This document shows positions 1 through 10,364 of a DNA stretch of 64,000 bases, piece by piece. The position numbers and the translations under genes are program-made. The first letter of the stretch is position 1. Each line of letters starts with the position of its first letter. Under the pieces are notes generated by a model. It had not been told where the DNA came from, made no database searches, and saw only the letters and a list, made by a program, of their open reading frames with translations. The DNA is from Pseudoalteromonas luteoviolacea NCIMB 1944 (GTDB lineage Bacteria; Pseudomonadota; Gammaproteobacteria; Enterobacterales; Alteromonadaceae): contig NZ_AUXS01000019.1 in assembly GCF_001625565.1 (NCBI RefSeq), forward strand, positions 62,001 through 126,000. The letters are read 5' to 3'.

Positions 1-1437
1 CTGTCACAAAAGCAGCGTGGCTATTTAAATAAATTAACCCAATCATCAGATAATCTGCTCAATATTATCAATGATATTTTGGATATATCAAAGATTGAGT
101 CCGGTAAACTTGAAATAGAAAAAACGTCGTTTCGTTTGGAAGATGTTGTTGAGTTAGCAAGCGATATTATTGCTTATAAGGCCCATGAAAAATGTATAGA
201 CTTTAGTGTGGATTTACCTAGCTCGATACCTACGGCTCTAGTAGGGGATCCTCTGCGTTTAGGGCAAATACTCATTAATTTGTTGGGCAATGCAGTGAAA
301 TTCACACCTAACGGGGGGGAAATTACCTTAGCGCTTAAGGCAAAGATAATATCGAAAGACGACGTTGCTATTGAAATATCAGTAACAGATACGGGAATTG
401 GGGTCGCAAAAGAGCAACAGAGTAAGCTATTTTCAGTTTTTACTCAGGCTGATATTTCTACAACAAGGCAATTTGGAGGGACAGGCCTAGGGCTGGCAAT
501 TTGTAGCAACCTTGTGTCAATGATGGGGGGCGAGATTGATTTTGAAAGTGAGGAAGGAGTGGGCAGCCGTTTTTACTTTACTGTTAGCTTCTTACTTCAA
601 AAGGGGGAGCCTTCGCCACGGGAACCAAAAGTAAAATCTATCGATAAATGTTTGTATCTGAACAAAGCAAATTTGTTGAAAAACATTGAGGTATTGCTCG
701 TTGAAGATAACGATATTAATTTGGAGATTGCTGTAGAGTTATTACAGGGAGTTGGTCTCAAAGTAGTTACAGCTACTAATGGGAGCGAAGCTATTAAAAC
801 GTTAAATCACAATCAAAATATAGGTTTGGTTATAATGGATTGCCAAATGCCGATTATGGATGGATATAAAGCTACTGAATTGATACGAAAAGACGAAAGG
901 TTTAAGCAGCTCCCGATCATCGCGCTCACTGCGAATGTAATGGCAGAAGACATTAAAAAAATTGAATCAAGCGGCATGGATGGCTATTTAGCAAAACCGC
1001 TTGATGTAGATAAACTTTTTCAACTTGTATTTGACGGGCTGCGTCCGACAATTGAACTGCCAGCTCATAGCAAAGCGGTCTCAGCAGAAATGACTGATTC
1101 ACACATTAATTTTGAGCTAGGCCTTAGGCAAGTAAATGGTGATGTCAACTTTTTTAAAAAAATGATTGAAAAGTTTCGAGTAAAACAGTCTAACTTTGCA
1201 CCGCGTCTGAAATGTTTAATTGAGCAAGCGGAATTTGAAGAAGCGAAGAGAGAAGCGCACACCTTGAAAGGTCAGGCTGCATACCTGGGTTTTATGTCAG
1301 TCTCGAATCAGGCTGCTATTTTAGAAGGGGAGTTGTCAAAAATACAAGGTTGGCTTGAAATTGAGCTAGATGTGACTAAAACGGCCTCATTGATCACTCA
1401 CTCAATCAATGAGGCTAATTCATATTTTACAGATTAA
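1..1437 (+). CDS. hybrid sensor histidine kinase, C-terminal part (5' end outside window)
   Basis: The reading frame is open from base 1, so the start and the sensor region lie outside the window; 478 residues are visible. The first residues end in [13 protein letters not shown], the segment just after the phosphoacceptor His of a HisKA domain. A HATPase domain follows (N box [17 protein letters not shown] boxes DTGIGV and GTGLGLAI), then a receiver domain from about residue 229 (acidic pair in LLVEDN, phospho-acceptor Asp near residue 280 in IMDCQMP), then an HPt domain with His near residue 420 in HTLKGQ. The HisKA-HATPase-REC-HPt order is that of BarA/ArcB-type phosphorelay kinases. The signal sensed and the partner regulator cannot be told. 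The next gene converges on it, overlapping by 4 bp. Confidence 0.93.
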   Translation: MSQKQRGYLNKLTQSSDNLLNIINDILDISKIESGKLEIEKTSFRLEDVVELASDIIAYKAHEKCIDFSVDLPSSIPTALVGDPLRLGQILINLLGNAVKFTPNGGEITLALKAKIISKDDVAIEISVTDTGIGVAKEQQSKLFSVFTQADISTTRQFGGTGLGLAICSNLVSMMGGEIDFESEEGVGSRFYFTVSFLLQKGEPSPREPKVKSIDKCLYLNKANLLKNIEVLLVEDNDINLEIAVELLQGVGLKVVTATNGSEAIKTLNHNQNIGLVIMDCQMPIMDGYKATELIRKDERFKQLPIIALTANVMAEDIKKIESSGMDGYLAKPLDVDKLFQLVFDGLRPTIELPAHSKAVSAEMTDSHINFELGLRQVNGDVNFFKKMIEKFRVKQSNFAPRLKCLIEQAEFEEAKREAHTLKGQAAYLGFMSVSNQAAILEGELSKIQGWLEIELDVTKTASLITHSINEANSYFTD

Positions 1438-3671
1438 AAACGATATTTTAGGTTTGCTGTAATGGTACGACGCTGGCCGTAGAAACAGTCGCCACGATAT
1501 AAGCAGCTTGTTATTACAGTTTTATCCGTTAAGTTATCTATGTTTAAGCTCAATTCATAGTTGCTAAATTGATAACCAACCATCATGTCATAGAGCGTAA
1601 AGCTGTCTGTGGTTAGTGCTTTGTGGTAGTCAAAACCACCTGCCGAGACAGAGCGACTACCGTCAAAAGTTTTACCTACATAACGTATACCCGCGCCAAA
1701 CTTTAAGCCTTCTAATAGGTTGTCAGCACGATACGTCGCCCATACAGAAGCTAAGTGCTCAGGTGTTGCAGATAAAGGAACGTCATCAGTGCCAATCGCT
1801 AATACAGCTCCACCGATAATTGCTTGCTTTTGCGCAGGATCTTGCGTTTGTTGTGCGAGTAAACCTGCTTGTGTCATGATAGCGTCAGCAGATAATGGAG
1901 TTGTATCTTGTTCTGACGTGGTATACGCATATGAAGCATAAATATCGAGGTTATCCCACTCCAGCTGCGCTTCTAGTTCAAATCCGTCTACTGATACCTC
2001 ACCATCTTGTACATGTTCAAGCGGAGAGATTTGGCGTATATGGTTTTTATCGGTGATATGGAAAACACTTGCAGTGATTAAATGCTCAGTTCCCGCTGGT
2101 TGGTATTTAACACCATACTCGAACTGCTGACCTTCTTTTGGCTCGTAGCCGCCACCTTGAGGCTTGGAGCCATACAGTGGTTGGAAAGATTCTGAATAGC
2201 TCGCATACGGGGATAGGCCGTTTTCAAATTGATACAATGCGCCAACTCGTCCAGTTAAAGCACTTTGAGATTTTTCAACTTTTAATAACGTCGCAATATC
2301 ATCCACTTTTTGCCAGTTTGTTTGCTCAACATCATCATGACGAAGGGCTGTATTTAAAATAAACCCTTGGTATTCAAATGTTGCTTGTACATAGCCACCA
2401 ACCTGAGTGTCAGTTTGCTCTGGCGCAATTGCTGTAATTGCTGTTGGTAATGGGTCATTCTGGCCATAAACAGGGTTATACAGATCTAAAGGCGAAGATA
2501 CTGCGCCTCTTAAACGACTTGTGCGTGTTTCAGCATCTTGAAAATCAATCCCAGCTACGATATTAACTTCAATATCGCTGAATTCAATATATTGATGAAC
2601 TTGGATATCGCTTAAGAAACTCTTTGATTCACCATCAGACATGCTAAAAATACGATTTACACTGCGCTTATCGGCTTCAAATTTAGGTGGCCACGAAAAG
2701 ATAGTACGATATTCAGATGAACTATCACTGTAACGTGTTGACCAACGAACTTGCGTGTCATCAGATATGCTGTGCTCCAAAATTGCAGTCACGGCCATTT
2801 GCTCGGTATCGTATCTATCCCAACCTGGCTCACTAACAAAACGTTCACTTGGAATTTGGCCATATTTAGCGGGAAGTAACGTACCTTCATGTGGGAAAAA
2901 TTGAGTCGAAGAACCAGACTCATTTTCTTGGAAATTAGTTAATAGTGTAAGGCGCGTATCTTGGCTAATATCCCAAGCAAAACTTGGCGCAAACACCAAT
3001 GTGTTGTCTTCTACAAAGTCTGTTTGAGTATCACTATTACGATATACACCAACAAAGCGGGCTTGATATTGCTCGTCTTGACCAAACGCTGTGTTGTAGT
3101 CACCAGCAATTTGCGCTCGATCATAGTTGCCTAGCTGAGCCCAAATTTCACCTTGCGTTTCACTGTGTGGGCGTTTTGATACCGAGTTAATAATACCGCC
3201 AGTTGAACCTTGCCCGTACAATACCGAAGAAGGACCTTTTAAAATTTCAACACGTTCTAAGGTATAAGGGTTTGTACGCGTATTGTTATAGTGGCCAAAT
3301 TGCATTTGTAGGCCATCAATGTATGTCAATGGATCTACGCCGCGGATCTTTGACCAATCCCCACGTGTGTCGACGCCGTAAGGACCGTTGTAAACACCCG
3401 CAACATAGCCAATCGCATCTTGTAATGTCTCTGCGCCCAAGTCAGAAATACGCTTTGACGTTAAAACAGATACAGAAACAGGGGTTTTAGTGATTGGCAC
3501 ATCTGATTTTGATGCACTGGCACTGACATAGGAAATAAGACCTTTAGGACTTACTTCAATAACTTCTAATTCATTGCTCTTTTTTTGTACGTCATCAGCA
3601 AGCGAAGCACCGGAGAAGGCGATAGCGAGTGCTGAGACAAGCATTGGATATTTGGTTTTGAATGAGCGCAT
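1434..3671 (-). CDS. TonB-dependent siderophore receptor
   Basis: A 745-residue outer-membrane receptor. It has a signal peptide (hydrophobic core LVSALAIAFSGASLA, cleavage near residue 25), a plug domain with the family motifs VEILKGPSSVLYGQG and GGIINSVSKRP, and a 22-strand-type beta-barrel ending in the aromatic strand TANLKYRF. The plug sequence and length fit the FhuA/FpvA/FoxA siderophore-receptor class. It should import a ferric siderophore using TonB energy; the ligand is not predictable. The start is supported by AGGGAA six bases upstream. A Fur-like sequence lies about 45 bp upstream, so iron repression is likely. No siderophore biosynthesis or ABC importer is adjacent. Confidence 0.9.
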   Translation of the reverse strand: MRSFKTKYPMLVSALAIAFSGASLADDVQKKSNELEVIEVSPKGLISYVSASASKSDVPITKTPVSVSVLTSKRISDLGAETLQDAIGYVAGVYNGPYGVDTRGDWSKIRGVDPLTYIDGLQMQFGHYNNTRTNPYTLERVEILKGPSSVLYGQGSTGGIINSVSKRPHSETQGEIWAQLGNYDRAQIAGDYNTAFGQDEQYQARFVGVYRNSDTQTDFVEDNTLVFAPSFAWDISQDTRLTLLTNFQENESGSSTQFFPHEGTLLPAKYGQIPSERFVSEPGWDRYDTEQMAVTAILEHSISDDTQVRWSTRYSDSSSEYRTIFSWPPKFEADKRSVNRIFSMSDGESKSFLSDIQVHQYIEFSDIEVNIVAGIDFQDAETRTSRLRGAVSSPLDLYNPVYGQNDPLPTAITAIAPEQTDTQVGGYVQATFEYQGFILNTALRHDDVEQTNWQKVDDIATLLKVEKSQSALTGRVGALYQFENGLSPYASYSESFQPLYGSKPQGGGYEPKEGQQFEYGVKYQPAGTEHLITASVFHITDKNHIRQISPLEHVQDGEVSVDGFELEAQLEWDNLDIYASYAYTTSEQDTTPLSADAIMTQAGLLAQQTQDPAQKQAIIGGAVLAIGTDDVPLSATPEHLASVWATYRADNLLEGLKFGAGIRYVGKTFDGSRSVSAGGFDYHKALTTDSFTLYDMMVGYQFSNYELSLNIDNLTDKTVITSCLYRGDCFYGQRRTITANLKYRF

Positions 3672-3712
3672 GATTTTCCCTAATTAAAAATAAACGCGCG
3701 AATATTATTGCA

Positions 3713-3732
3713 ACTAAAAATGATTATCAATA
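3713..3732 (-). promoter_or_regulatory. Fur-box-like site upstream of the siderophore receptor
   Basis: Read on the minus strand, this stretch contains TTGATAATCATTTTTAG, close to the GATAATGATAATCATTATC Fur consensus. It lies about 40-60 bp before the receptor start, where an iron-dependent operator would be expected. Found by eye, not scored with a matrix. Confidence 0.55.
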
Positions 3733-4051
3733 AAGTTTTGTTGTTTTTTCATTCAGATACATATATGTAAAAAGTGATATAAATCATGTATGTAATAATT
3801 TATAAATGGTTCACAAATGTACCTTTTATCGTGATTTTTAGGTTGTTATGTTCTAGCATAAAGCCAGGTTTTGAGGCTGGTGATTCAAGTCGTACAGAGA
3901 ATTTACTTTGGGTGTATTTAGCACTGTTTCTTGAGGATTCCATTGACTAAAGGTTTGCGGTTAATTGTTGGAAATACAAGACTATTGGTAGTGCTTATCG
4001 GGTTTTCTATGGGATATAATCGAAAGTAAGTTATAAGAGGTAAGTATAAAT
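3733..4051. other. divergent intergenic region
   Basis: About 320 bp between the receptor and the divergent kinase gene. It is AT-rich and must hold the kinase promoter. No gene, repeat or clear operator could be picked out beyond the Fur-like site at its left edge. Confidence 0.5.
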
Positions 4052-5122
4052 TTGAATTGGCAAGCTTTAGTCGATAATCGACAACGATTTTTTTGGGTAC
4101 TGCAGATTTCCGGTTGGATAGGCTATGCACTGGTCAACTACATAGGCTCAAAGGTATTTGAAATGCGAGACATCTATGTTTTTGTTATCGTACTCAATGC
4201 TTATGCTGGCTGTTTGATGACGGTACCTCTTAGATATCTTTATCGACGTGTTTGGAATGCAAAACCTTGGGTGTTGATATTTGTGGTATTTAGTGTGTCT
4301 TATATCACAGGTACTTTGTGGTCAGTCGTCCAAAAATACAATTTATGGGAAATATACCGACATGGTTACAGGCCAGATGAATGGTTTTACTACCTGCAAC
4401 AAGGCTTGGACTCGGTATACATTGTTTTATGTTGGAGTGGCCTTTATTTTGGGATCAAATATTACCAACTTTTACAAAGCGAGCGCCAAAAAGCACTTAA
4501 AGCAAATACAATGGCCCATGAAGCTCAGCTAAAAATGCTGCGCTATCAGCTCAACCCTCACTTTCTATTTAATACGCTGAATGCGATTTCAACACTCATT
4601 TTGGTAGAAGAAAATAAAGACGCAAACCAGATGGTGTCTAGGTTGAGTGACTTTTTACGTTATACGTTAAATACAGATCCAATTAAAAAAGTTCCGTTGG
4701 AGCAGGAACTTCATGCGCTTAAGTTGTATCTAGAAATAGAGAAGGTGCGCTTTGATGAGCGACTCGCTATTGAACTAGATGTCACTGAGCAAGCAAAGCA
4801 TGCGTTAGTACCCAGCTTAATATTGCAGCCGTTGATTGAGAATTCGATTAAATACGCCATCGCACATATGGACGAGGGCGGGAAAATCGAAATTAAAGCG
4901 CAAGTTTTCGCCAATGAACTATTGTTAGAAGTTGGTGACAATGGCCCTGGCGCAGAGTTATCCGGTGGTCAGTTGACTAATGCTGGTGGTGTTGGTATTG
5001 CCAATACGCAAGACAGATTAAAAACACTATATGAGAATAATTACTCATTTGTGTTATCAAATAATACGCCTTCAGGACTGAAGGCAAATATACGGGTTCC
5101 GTTTGAAAAGGCCGAGAAGTGA
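4052..5122 (+). CDS. LytS/YehU-family sensor histidine kinase
   Basis: 356 residues. The N-terminal half has four hydrophobic segments (roughly residues 12-30, 40-60, 70-95, 120-140), so the sensor is in the inner membrane. A coiled linker leads to a His_kinase domain with the phosphoacceptor motif LRYQLNPHFLFNTLNAIS (His near residue 172) and a HATPase with N-box-like PLIENSIKYA and a DNGPG G box. This is the LytS/AlgZ/YehU kinase family. Translation probably starts at TTG: AAGAGG sits about 11 bases upstream and the first membrane segment follows directly. The LytTR regulator gene begins 4 bp after its stop, so the two are an operon and a two-component pair. Confidence 0.92.
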   Translation: MNWQALVDNRQRFFWVLQISGWIGYALVNYIGSKVFEMRDIYVFVIVLNAYAGCLMTVPLRYLYRRVWNAKPWVLIFVVFSVSYITGTLWSVVQKYNLWEIYRHGYRPDEWFYYLQQGLDSVYIVLCWSGLYFGIKYYQLLQSERQKALKANTMAHEAQLKMLRYQLNPHFLFNTLNAISTLILVEENKDANQMVSRLSDFLRYTLNTDPIKKVPLEQELHALKLYLEIEKVRFDERLAIELDVTEQAKHALVPSLILQPLIENSIKYAIAHMDEGGKIEIKAQVFANELLLEVGDNGPGAELSGGQLTNAGGVGIANTQDRLKTLYENNYSFVLSNNTPSGLKANIRVPFEKAEK

Positions 5123-5126
5123 AGTA

Positions 5127-5951
5127 ATGAGCAAGATTAAAACGATAATTGTTGATGACGAGCCGCTAGCGAGAAAAGGCTTGGCTGTCAGACTGAGAGA
5201 ATTTGAAGAAATAGAAGTAATCGAACTTTGTAACGGTGGACAAAAAGCCATAGATATTTGCCAGCAACAGGATATTGATTTGGTCTTTTTAGATATCCAA
5301 ATGCCGGGTTTAAATGGTTTCGAGGTTGCGCGAATTTTAAGTGAAAGCGTTAAGCCTTTACCTGCCATTGTCTTCGTCACAGCGTTCGATCACTATGCAG
5401 TTAAGGCGTTTGAAATCCACGCTCTGGATTACATCCTTAAACCAGTAGATGACAACAGACTAAAACAGGCGATTGAAAAAGTGCAAAGCTATTTAAAGAA
5501 CCAACAAGATAACGCCCACAAGAAAAAGCTTGCGAGCTTTGTTGCAGGGATCACCGGAAATAATTGTGAAGAAATACTCAAAAAATTAGCCACCGGTGAC
5601 GCTATTGAAGATAAAAAGTTTCCAGAATCATTAGCCGTAAAAGAGCAGGGCGAGATTATTCGCGTGTCGACGGCAACAATCCAGTGGATTGATGCAGCAG
5701 GTGATTACATGTGTCTTCACTGTGCAGATGGTCAAACCCATATCCTGCGCAAAACAATGAAAGAACTTGAGCAAGAGCTTGATCCAAAGTTATTTGTACG
5801 TGTTCACCGTTCAGCTATCGTAAACACTGGCCAAATTAGTAAGCTAGTTACACAAAGTAGTGGCGAGTATTTATTGGTTTTAGATAACGGCCAAGAATTG
5901 AAAGTCAGTCGCAGCTATAGAGATAAAGTCAAGTCTGCACTGGCGAGCTAA
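5127..5951 (+). CDS. LytTR-family response regulator
   Basis: 274 residues from the chosen ATG; a TTG 24 bases upstream overlaps the kinase and would add eight residues before the conserved start. The receiver domain starts at KTIIVDDEPLARKG, has the phosphorylated Asp in FLDIQMPG and the conserved Lys in ALDYILKPV. The C-terminal LytTR DNA-binding domain spans about residues 170-270 (VRVHRSAIVN, ELKVSRSYRD). It belongs to the AlgR/YehT class that activates transcription from imperfect direct repeats. It is the cognate partner of the membrane kinase just upstream. Target genes are not evident nearby. Confidence 0.93.
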   Translation: MSKIKTIIVDDEPLARKGLAVRLREFEEIEVIELCNGGQKAIDICQQQDIDLVFLDIQMPGLNGFEVARILSESVKPLPAIVFVTAFDHYAVKAFEIHALDYILKPVDDNRLKQAIEKVQSYLKNQQDNAHKKKLASFVAGITGNNCEEILKKLATGDAIEDKKFPESLAVKEQGEIIRVSTATIQWIDAAGDYMCLHCADGQTHILRKTMKELEQELDPKLFVRVHRSAIVNTGQISKLVTQSSGEYLLVLDNGQELKVSRSYRDKVKSALAS

Positions 5952-5991
5952 TAGGTAGCACTTTAAATCGTTTTGTCTGGAACGCTGGTAA

Positions 5992-6024
5992 TAAAAAAGC
6001 CCAACTGATTTAGTCGGGCTTAGT
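5992..6024 (-). terminator. Rho-independent terminator of pykA
   Basis: On the minus strand, AAGCCCGACT-AAATC-AGTTGGGCTT (a 10-bp stem with one G-T pair) is followed by TTTTTATT, starting about 20 bp after the pyruvate kinase stop. The convergent LytTR gene ends 40 bp away and may share it. Confidence 0.85.
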
Positions 6025-6043
6025 TGTTCTAGTGATTTAACGA

Positions 6044-7477
6044 TTAGACGGTGACAATTTTCAATGTATTGGTCGCACCAATGGTTTCCATTAAGTCACC
6101 GTGAGTTAGAATAACCGTATCGCCTTTTTCAAGTGATCCACTCTCGACAAGTGTATTAAGCGCATCTTTCACCAGCGAATCTGCTGTGCAGCTTGTTGAG
6201 TCAAAATACACTGGATATACGCCACGATATAGTGCGGTTTGTCCGAGTGTATTGGCATGACGAGAAAGTGAAAAGATTGGTAATCCCGAGCTGATCCTAG
6301 ACATAAGTTTTGACGTGTTGCCTGACTCTGTAAGGGCAACAATCGCTTTGACAGAATCCAAATGGTTAGCTGCATACATGGCAGACAAAGCAAGAGTTTC
6401 AGAAGTGTCTGCAAACATGCTGTCTAGTCTGTGCTTAGAAATGTGAGTTTCAGGTTGTGATTCTGCCCCCAAACAAACACGTGCCATAGTTGCAACAGTT
6501 TCTTCAGGGTAATCTCCGGCAGCTGTCTCGGCTGAAAGCATCACAGCATCAGTGCCATCAAGGACTGCGTTTGCAACGTCCATAACTTCTGCACGCGTTG
6601 GCATTGGGTTGTCAATCATTGACTCCATCATTTGCGTTGCAGTAACAACTGTTCTGTTTAATGAACGGGCACGGCTAATAATTTGTTTTTGCTTACCAAC
6701 AAGTGCAGCGTCGCCAATTTCAACACCTAGATCACCACGCGCAACCATCACAGCATCAGAGGCCAATACGATGTCGTCAATTGCTTCAACTGTTTCTACA
6801 GCCTCGGCGCGTTCAATTTTTGCAAGTAATTGAGCATTTGAGCCTGCTTTTTCAGCGAGACTTCTTACGTATCGCATGTCGTCACCGCTGCGAGGAAAAG
6901 ACACTGCAATATAGTCAACGCCAATTTCTGTCGCTGTGATTAAATCTTCTTTATCTTTGTCGGTAAAAGCAGGGGCGGTTAGTCCACCACCTAGACGGTT
7001 TATACCCTTATTGTTAGATAAGATACCGCCAACAGTGACAGTACAAATAACTTTCTTACCTACAACTTCGTCAACTGTAAGTTGGATAAGACCATCGTTT
7101 AGAAGTAACAGGTCACCTGTATGAACGTCTTGTGGTAGCTCTTTATAGTCAATGCCTACCGAATCGATAGTACCTTCACCTAAACCAAGCTCAGCATCTA
7201 GCGTGAATTTTGCACCTACAACTAGGTCAACTTTGCCTTCTGCAAAAGTTGATACTCGGATTTTAGGGCCTTGCAGATCTGCAAGAATAGATACATGTGT
7301 ATCTAGTTTTTTAGCGATTTCTCGAACAGCTTCTGCTCTGTCTTTGTGATCTTGCGCTACACCGTGGGAAAAGTTTAGTCGTACTACATTAGCACCGGCG
7401 CGAATGATTTTTTCTAAATTATTATCTCTATCTGTAGCTGGTCCCAATGTGGCAACTATTTTTGTGCGTCTTAGCAT
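6044..7477 (-). CDS. pykA: pyruvate kinase
   Basis: Catalyses phosphoenolpyruvate + ADP to pyruvate + ATP, the last step of glycolysis. The chosen start gives 477 residues beginning [16 protein letters not shown], which matches the length and opening of the E. coli PykA type. AGGAG lies seven bases upstream of this ATG; an upstream in-frame ATG would add 15 non-conserved residues. Visible motifs are NFSHG, the ADLQGPKIR nucleotide/metal region, the active-site signature around [21 protein letters not shown] and the ATQMMESM segment, followed by the C-terminal allosteric domain. It is monocistronic with its own terminator. It stands back to back with gnd, so lower glycolysis and the pentose phosphate path share one divergent region. 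Confidence 0.97.
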   Translation of the reverse strand: MLRRTKIVATLGPATDRDNNLEKIIRAGANVVRLNFSHGVAQDHKDRAEAVREIAKKLDTHVSILADLQGPKIRVSTFAEGKVDLVVGAKFTLDAELGLGEGTIDSVGIDYKELPQDVHTGDLLLLNDGLIQLTVDEVVGKKVICTVTVGGILSNNKGINRLGGGLTAPAFTDKDKEDLITATEIGVDYIAVSFPRSGDDMRYVRSLAEKAGSNAQLLAKIERAEAVETVEAIDDIVLASDAVMVARGDLGVEIGDAALVGKQKQIISRARSLNRTVVTATQMMESMIDNPMPTRAEVMDVANAVLDGTDAVMLSAETAAGDYPEETVATMARVCLGAESQPETHISKHRLDSMFADTSETLALSAMYAANHLDSVKAIVALTESGNTSKLMSRISSGLPIFSLSRHANTLGQTALYRGVYPVYFDSTSCTADSLVKDALNTLVESGSLEKGDTVILTHGDLMETIGATNTLKIVTV

Positions 7478-7913
7478 CAGATTCTCCTGTAGGCTGTTCT
7501 TGCTAGCATCTTTCTTTATCAAAAAAGTGGTTAAATAGTGGTCTTTTAAAGCCTAATTAAGTAAATATTCTCAGATAATTACGCTTTTATGTAAAGTTTT
7601 GCCCCTAAACCCTTTTTCATACACAAATTAAATTATATGATCTGTATGACGTGATTATGACACCGGTGTCAGTAGTCGTCAATCCAAGAGTGAAATTAAG
7701 ATTGGATTTAACATCTTGACTGATAATGTATTTAACCTGTGTGTAAAGCAATCTTTTGCTTGTGTTAAACGACGTTATGAGTAAAAAGTACTAAACTTCA
7801 GTTTATTTGGTACTTGAGGTGGCCCGAGCAGAATATTATTGATTGCTCAGGTATAATGTAGCGGACATCGTGTAGACGAATTTAAGTGTGGTTGTTACCG
7901 AGGAGGAAACTTA
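7478..7913. promoter_or_regulatory. divergent pykA-gnd regulatory region
   Basis: About 435 bp without a gene. A good minus-10 hexamer (TATAAT, 7852-7857) stands about 57 bp before gnd. No convincing minus-35 was found at 17 bp from it, so activation may be involved. No recognised operator was identified. Confidence 0.4.
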
Positions 7914-9287
7914 ATGCAAGTTGCATTAGTTGGTTTGGGTGTAATGGGCAAAAACCTTGCACTAAACTTAATTGAGAAAGGTATGACGTTAGTCGCCTAT
8001 GATAAAAACCCAGACGCAGGTGCTGAATTACTAAGTTGTGCACAGTCTTTGGGTGTAGAAGAGCGTCTCCATATCGTATCGGATCTCGGTGATATGGTAA
8101 GAAGGCTAGAGCCTCCTCGTTCGGTATTATTATTAGTACCTGCAGGCGAGCTTGTAGATGCTGTTTGCAATGAATTGATTGAAGCCGGCGTGTCAAAAGG
8201 CGACATCATTGTTGATTGTGGTAATAGTAACTATAAAGATGGTATTGCACGGAAACTTAAATACCAAAATAAATTTGAATTTGCCACTATGGGAATATCA
8301 GGTGGCGCAGAAGGCGCTAGACATGGTCCAGCAATGATGGCCAGTGGTTCTGAAGGTGGCTGGGAGCGCCTGGTGCCTTGGTTCGAAAAAGTAGCAGCAA
8401 GCTACAATGGTGAATCTTGTTTTGCGCGTGTTGGTCAATCAGCGAGCGGCCATTTTGTAAAAATGGTACACAATGGCATTGAATACGCTTTAATGCAGTT
8501 AATCGCGGAAGTTTATCATTTACTTCGCATCGGTACTGGCCGTACACCTAAAGAAGTCGCTGAGATCTTTGAATCTTGGTCTGAAGGTGAATTAAACAGC
8601 TATTTGTTATCAATTTCTCGCCATATATTAAGTCTAGAAGATAATAATCAGACGCCATTGGTTGACCTAATTGACAACAAAGTAGGCGCTAAAGGCACTG
8701 GTCTTTGGACTGCACAAAACGCACTTGAGCTAGGTATCGCGGTACCATCGTTGGTTGCTGCGGTACAAGCCCGTCATCTTACCAATACAATTAGCACACT
8801 TGCTGCAAAAGAAATGACATACCAAGCAAAAGAAACGCAAAAGATTGATATCGATTTGGAAGCGCTCAAATCGGCGTTCTATTTTGCAAGTTTGCTGTGT
8901 TATCGACAGGGTCTTGCACTGATAAAAGGTGCTTCACGCTCGCATCAGTGGAAAGTAGACCTTGCTAAAACGTTACAAACATGGCGAGCAGGCTGTATTA
9001 TTCGTGCTGATTACCTAGATGACATAGCCAAAGGCGTTGATTTTATCGACACCTTAGAAAATGAAGCAAAAGCGCTGCGCAGTATTACAGGTCAAGCAAT
9101 TCAAACTGGTCTTGCATTCCCTGTACTTGCTTCAACACAAACTTATATCGCCACGCTTAGTACACCTAGCAACGGACACCTCGTTCAGGCGCAACGTGAT
9201 TACTTTGGTGAACACGGAATTAAAACACACAGTGGTGAAACATCACACCTAACAGACTTGGTTGACCTACCTGAAAAGGTACGTTAA
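7914..9287 (+). CDS. gnd: 6-phosphogluconate dehydrogenase, decarboxylating
   Basis: 457 residues. Oxidises 6-phosphogluconate with NADP+ to ribulose-5-phosphate and CO2 in the oxidative pentose phosphate pathway. The N-terminus has the Rossmann motif ALVGLGVMGKNLALN. The substrate-binding GISGGAEGARHGPAMMASG and the catalytic Lys/His/Asn segment HFVKMVHNGIEY are present, followed by the all-helical 6PGD domain (KGTGLWTAQNALELG). It is about ten residues shorter than E. coli Gnd. A near-perfect AGGAGG lies eight bases before the ATG, suggesting strong translation. A hairpin terminator follows directly. No zwf or pgl is adjacent. Confidence 0.93.
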   Translation: MQVALVGLGVMGKNLALNLIEKGMTLVAYDKNPDAGAELLSCAQSLGVEERLHIVSDLGDMVRRLEPPRSVLLLVPAGELVDAVCNELIEAGVSKGDIIVDCGNSNYKDGIARKLKYQNKFEFATMGISGGAEGARHGPAMMASGSEGGWERLVPWFEKVAASYNGESCFARVGQSASGHFVKMVHNGIEYALMQLIAEVYHLLRIGTGRTPKEVAEIFESWSEGELNSYLLSISRHILSLEDNNQTPLVDLIDNKVGAKGTGLWTAQNALELGIAVPSLVAAVQARHLTNTISTLAAKEMTYQAKETQKIDIDLEALKSAFYFASLLCYRQGLALIKGASRSHQWKVDLAKTLQTWRAGCIIRADYLDDIAKGVDFIDTLENEAKALRSITGQAIQTGLAFPVLASTQTYIATLSTPSNGHLVQAQRDYFGEHGIKTHSGETSHLTDLVDLPEKVR

Positions 9288-9296
9288 CAGAAAATA

Positions 9297-9324
9297 AAAG
9301 GCCACATATTGTGGCCTTTTTTTG
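9297..9324. terminator. bidirectional terminator between gnd and ansA
   Basis: AAAGGCCACA-TAT-TGTGGCCTTTTTTT is a perfect hairpin with a T run on the plus strand and a run of A on its other flank, placed between two convergent stop codons. It can serve both genes. Confidence 0.9.
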
Positions 9325-9325
9325 T

Positions 9326-10336
9326 TTAGCGAGTGAGTTCACCCCGCAAGTTGTCTTGCATCAGGTGGCGTATTGTTTCTAATTCTAACTCTTGGCTAAA
9401 TAGGTAGTGTAGCTTGGTTAAACATGCTTCTAACGTCATATCATAGCCGCTAATCACACCACAGTTCAGCAGTGCATTGCCAGTAGCGTAACCACCCATA
9501 TTAACTTGGCCTTGAATACATTGTGTTAGATTGACGATGACAACACCGCGATCTGAGGCTGATTTCAATGTACTCAAAATGTCATCTTGTTGCGGTGCAT
9601 TACCCACACCAAAACTAAGTAAAATAAGTGCTTTCACATCATCTGATAAAACGTTATCAACCATAGCTGCGCTTATCCCAGGGTAGAGATGCAATACAGC
9701 TATTTGCTGGGATTGAATAGAGGTTACGTCCAGCTCTTGGTCAACATAAGGGCTCAGCTTGCCTTCTTGCAGCTGAATATTGATACCAACTTGCGCTAAA
9801 GGAGCCAAATTAGGAGAAGCGAATGCGTCAAATCCATCTGCATGTGCTTTCAGTGCTCTATTGCCACGGAAGAGTTTATTGTTAAAGAACAGGCTTACTT
9901 CTGCAATAGGGTAATTGGCAGCTAAATACATGGCATTTAATAGGTTTACTTGACCATCTGATCTCAATTGAGAAAGTGGAATTTGAGAACCAGTAACAAT
10001 GACAGGCTTAGTTAAGTTTTCGAACATGAAAGATAAGGCGGAAGCCGTGTACGCCATGGTGTCAGTACCATGTAATACGACGAAGCCATCATAGTCATTG
10101 TACTTTGCTTTAATATCTTCAGCGATAAGCTGCCAATGCTGTGGCGACATATCTGAAGAGTCGATGAGCGGACAATATTCGTGAATATCGAACAGCGGCA
10201 TTTCTTCACGCGTAAATTCAGCGTTATTTTTCACTGTTTCTGTCAAATAACCAGCAACAGGTACATAGCCTTTGCTTGATTGCTTCATCCCAATGGTGCC
10301 GCCAGTATAGGCAATATAGATTTTTTTTCTTTTCAT
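9326..10336 (-). CDS. ansA: type I (cytoplasmic) L-asparaginase
   Basis: Hydrolyses L-asparagine to aspartate and ammonia. From the conserved start (MKRKKIYIAYTGGTIGM) it is 336 residues, the AnsA length. The first catalytic Thr is in YTGGTIGM and the second in VLHGTDTMAYTAS; SQIPLSQLRSDGQ and KAHADGFDAFASPN are also family hallmarks. No secretion signal is present. The start is uncertain: no Shine-Dalgarno precedes position 10336, because a terminator hairpin occupies that space. An in-frame ATG at 10402 with AAGG four bases upstream would add 22 residues and translate through the hairpin. It lies downstream of sppA, the same order as in E. coli. Confidence 0.93.
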   Translation of the reverse strand: MKRKKIYIAYTGGTIGMKQSSKGYVPVAGYLTETVKNNAEFTREEMPLFDIHEYCPLIDSSDMSPQHWQLIAEDIKAKYNDYDGFVVLHGTDTMAYTASALSFMFENLTKPVIVTGSQIPLSQLRSDGQVNLLNAMYLAANYPIAEVSLFFNNKLFRGNRALKAHADGFDAFASPNLAPLAQVGINIQLQEGKLSPYVDQELDVTSIQSQQIAVLHLYPGISAAMVDNVLSDDVKALILLSFGVGNAPQQDDILSTLKSASDRGVVIVNLTQCIQGQVNMGGYATGNALLNCGVISGYDMTLEACLTKLHYLFSQELELETIRHLMQDNLRGELTR

Positions 10337-10364
10337 AAAAAAGCCCAGATACGAATCTGGGCTT
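10337..10364 (-). terminator. terminator/attenuator hairpin abutting the ansA start
   Basis: On the minus strand: AAGCCCAGAT-TCGT-ATCTGGGCTT followed by TTTTT and then directly by the conserved ansA ATG. The perfect 10-bp stem with a four-base loop and U tract is a textbook intrinsic terminator, 57 bp after the sppA stop. Confidence 0.85.
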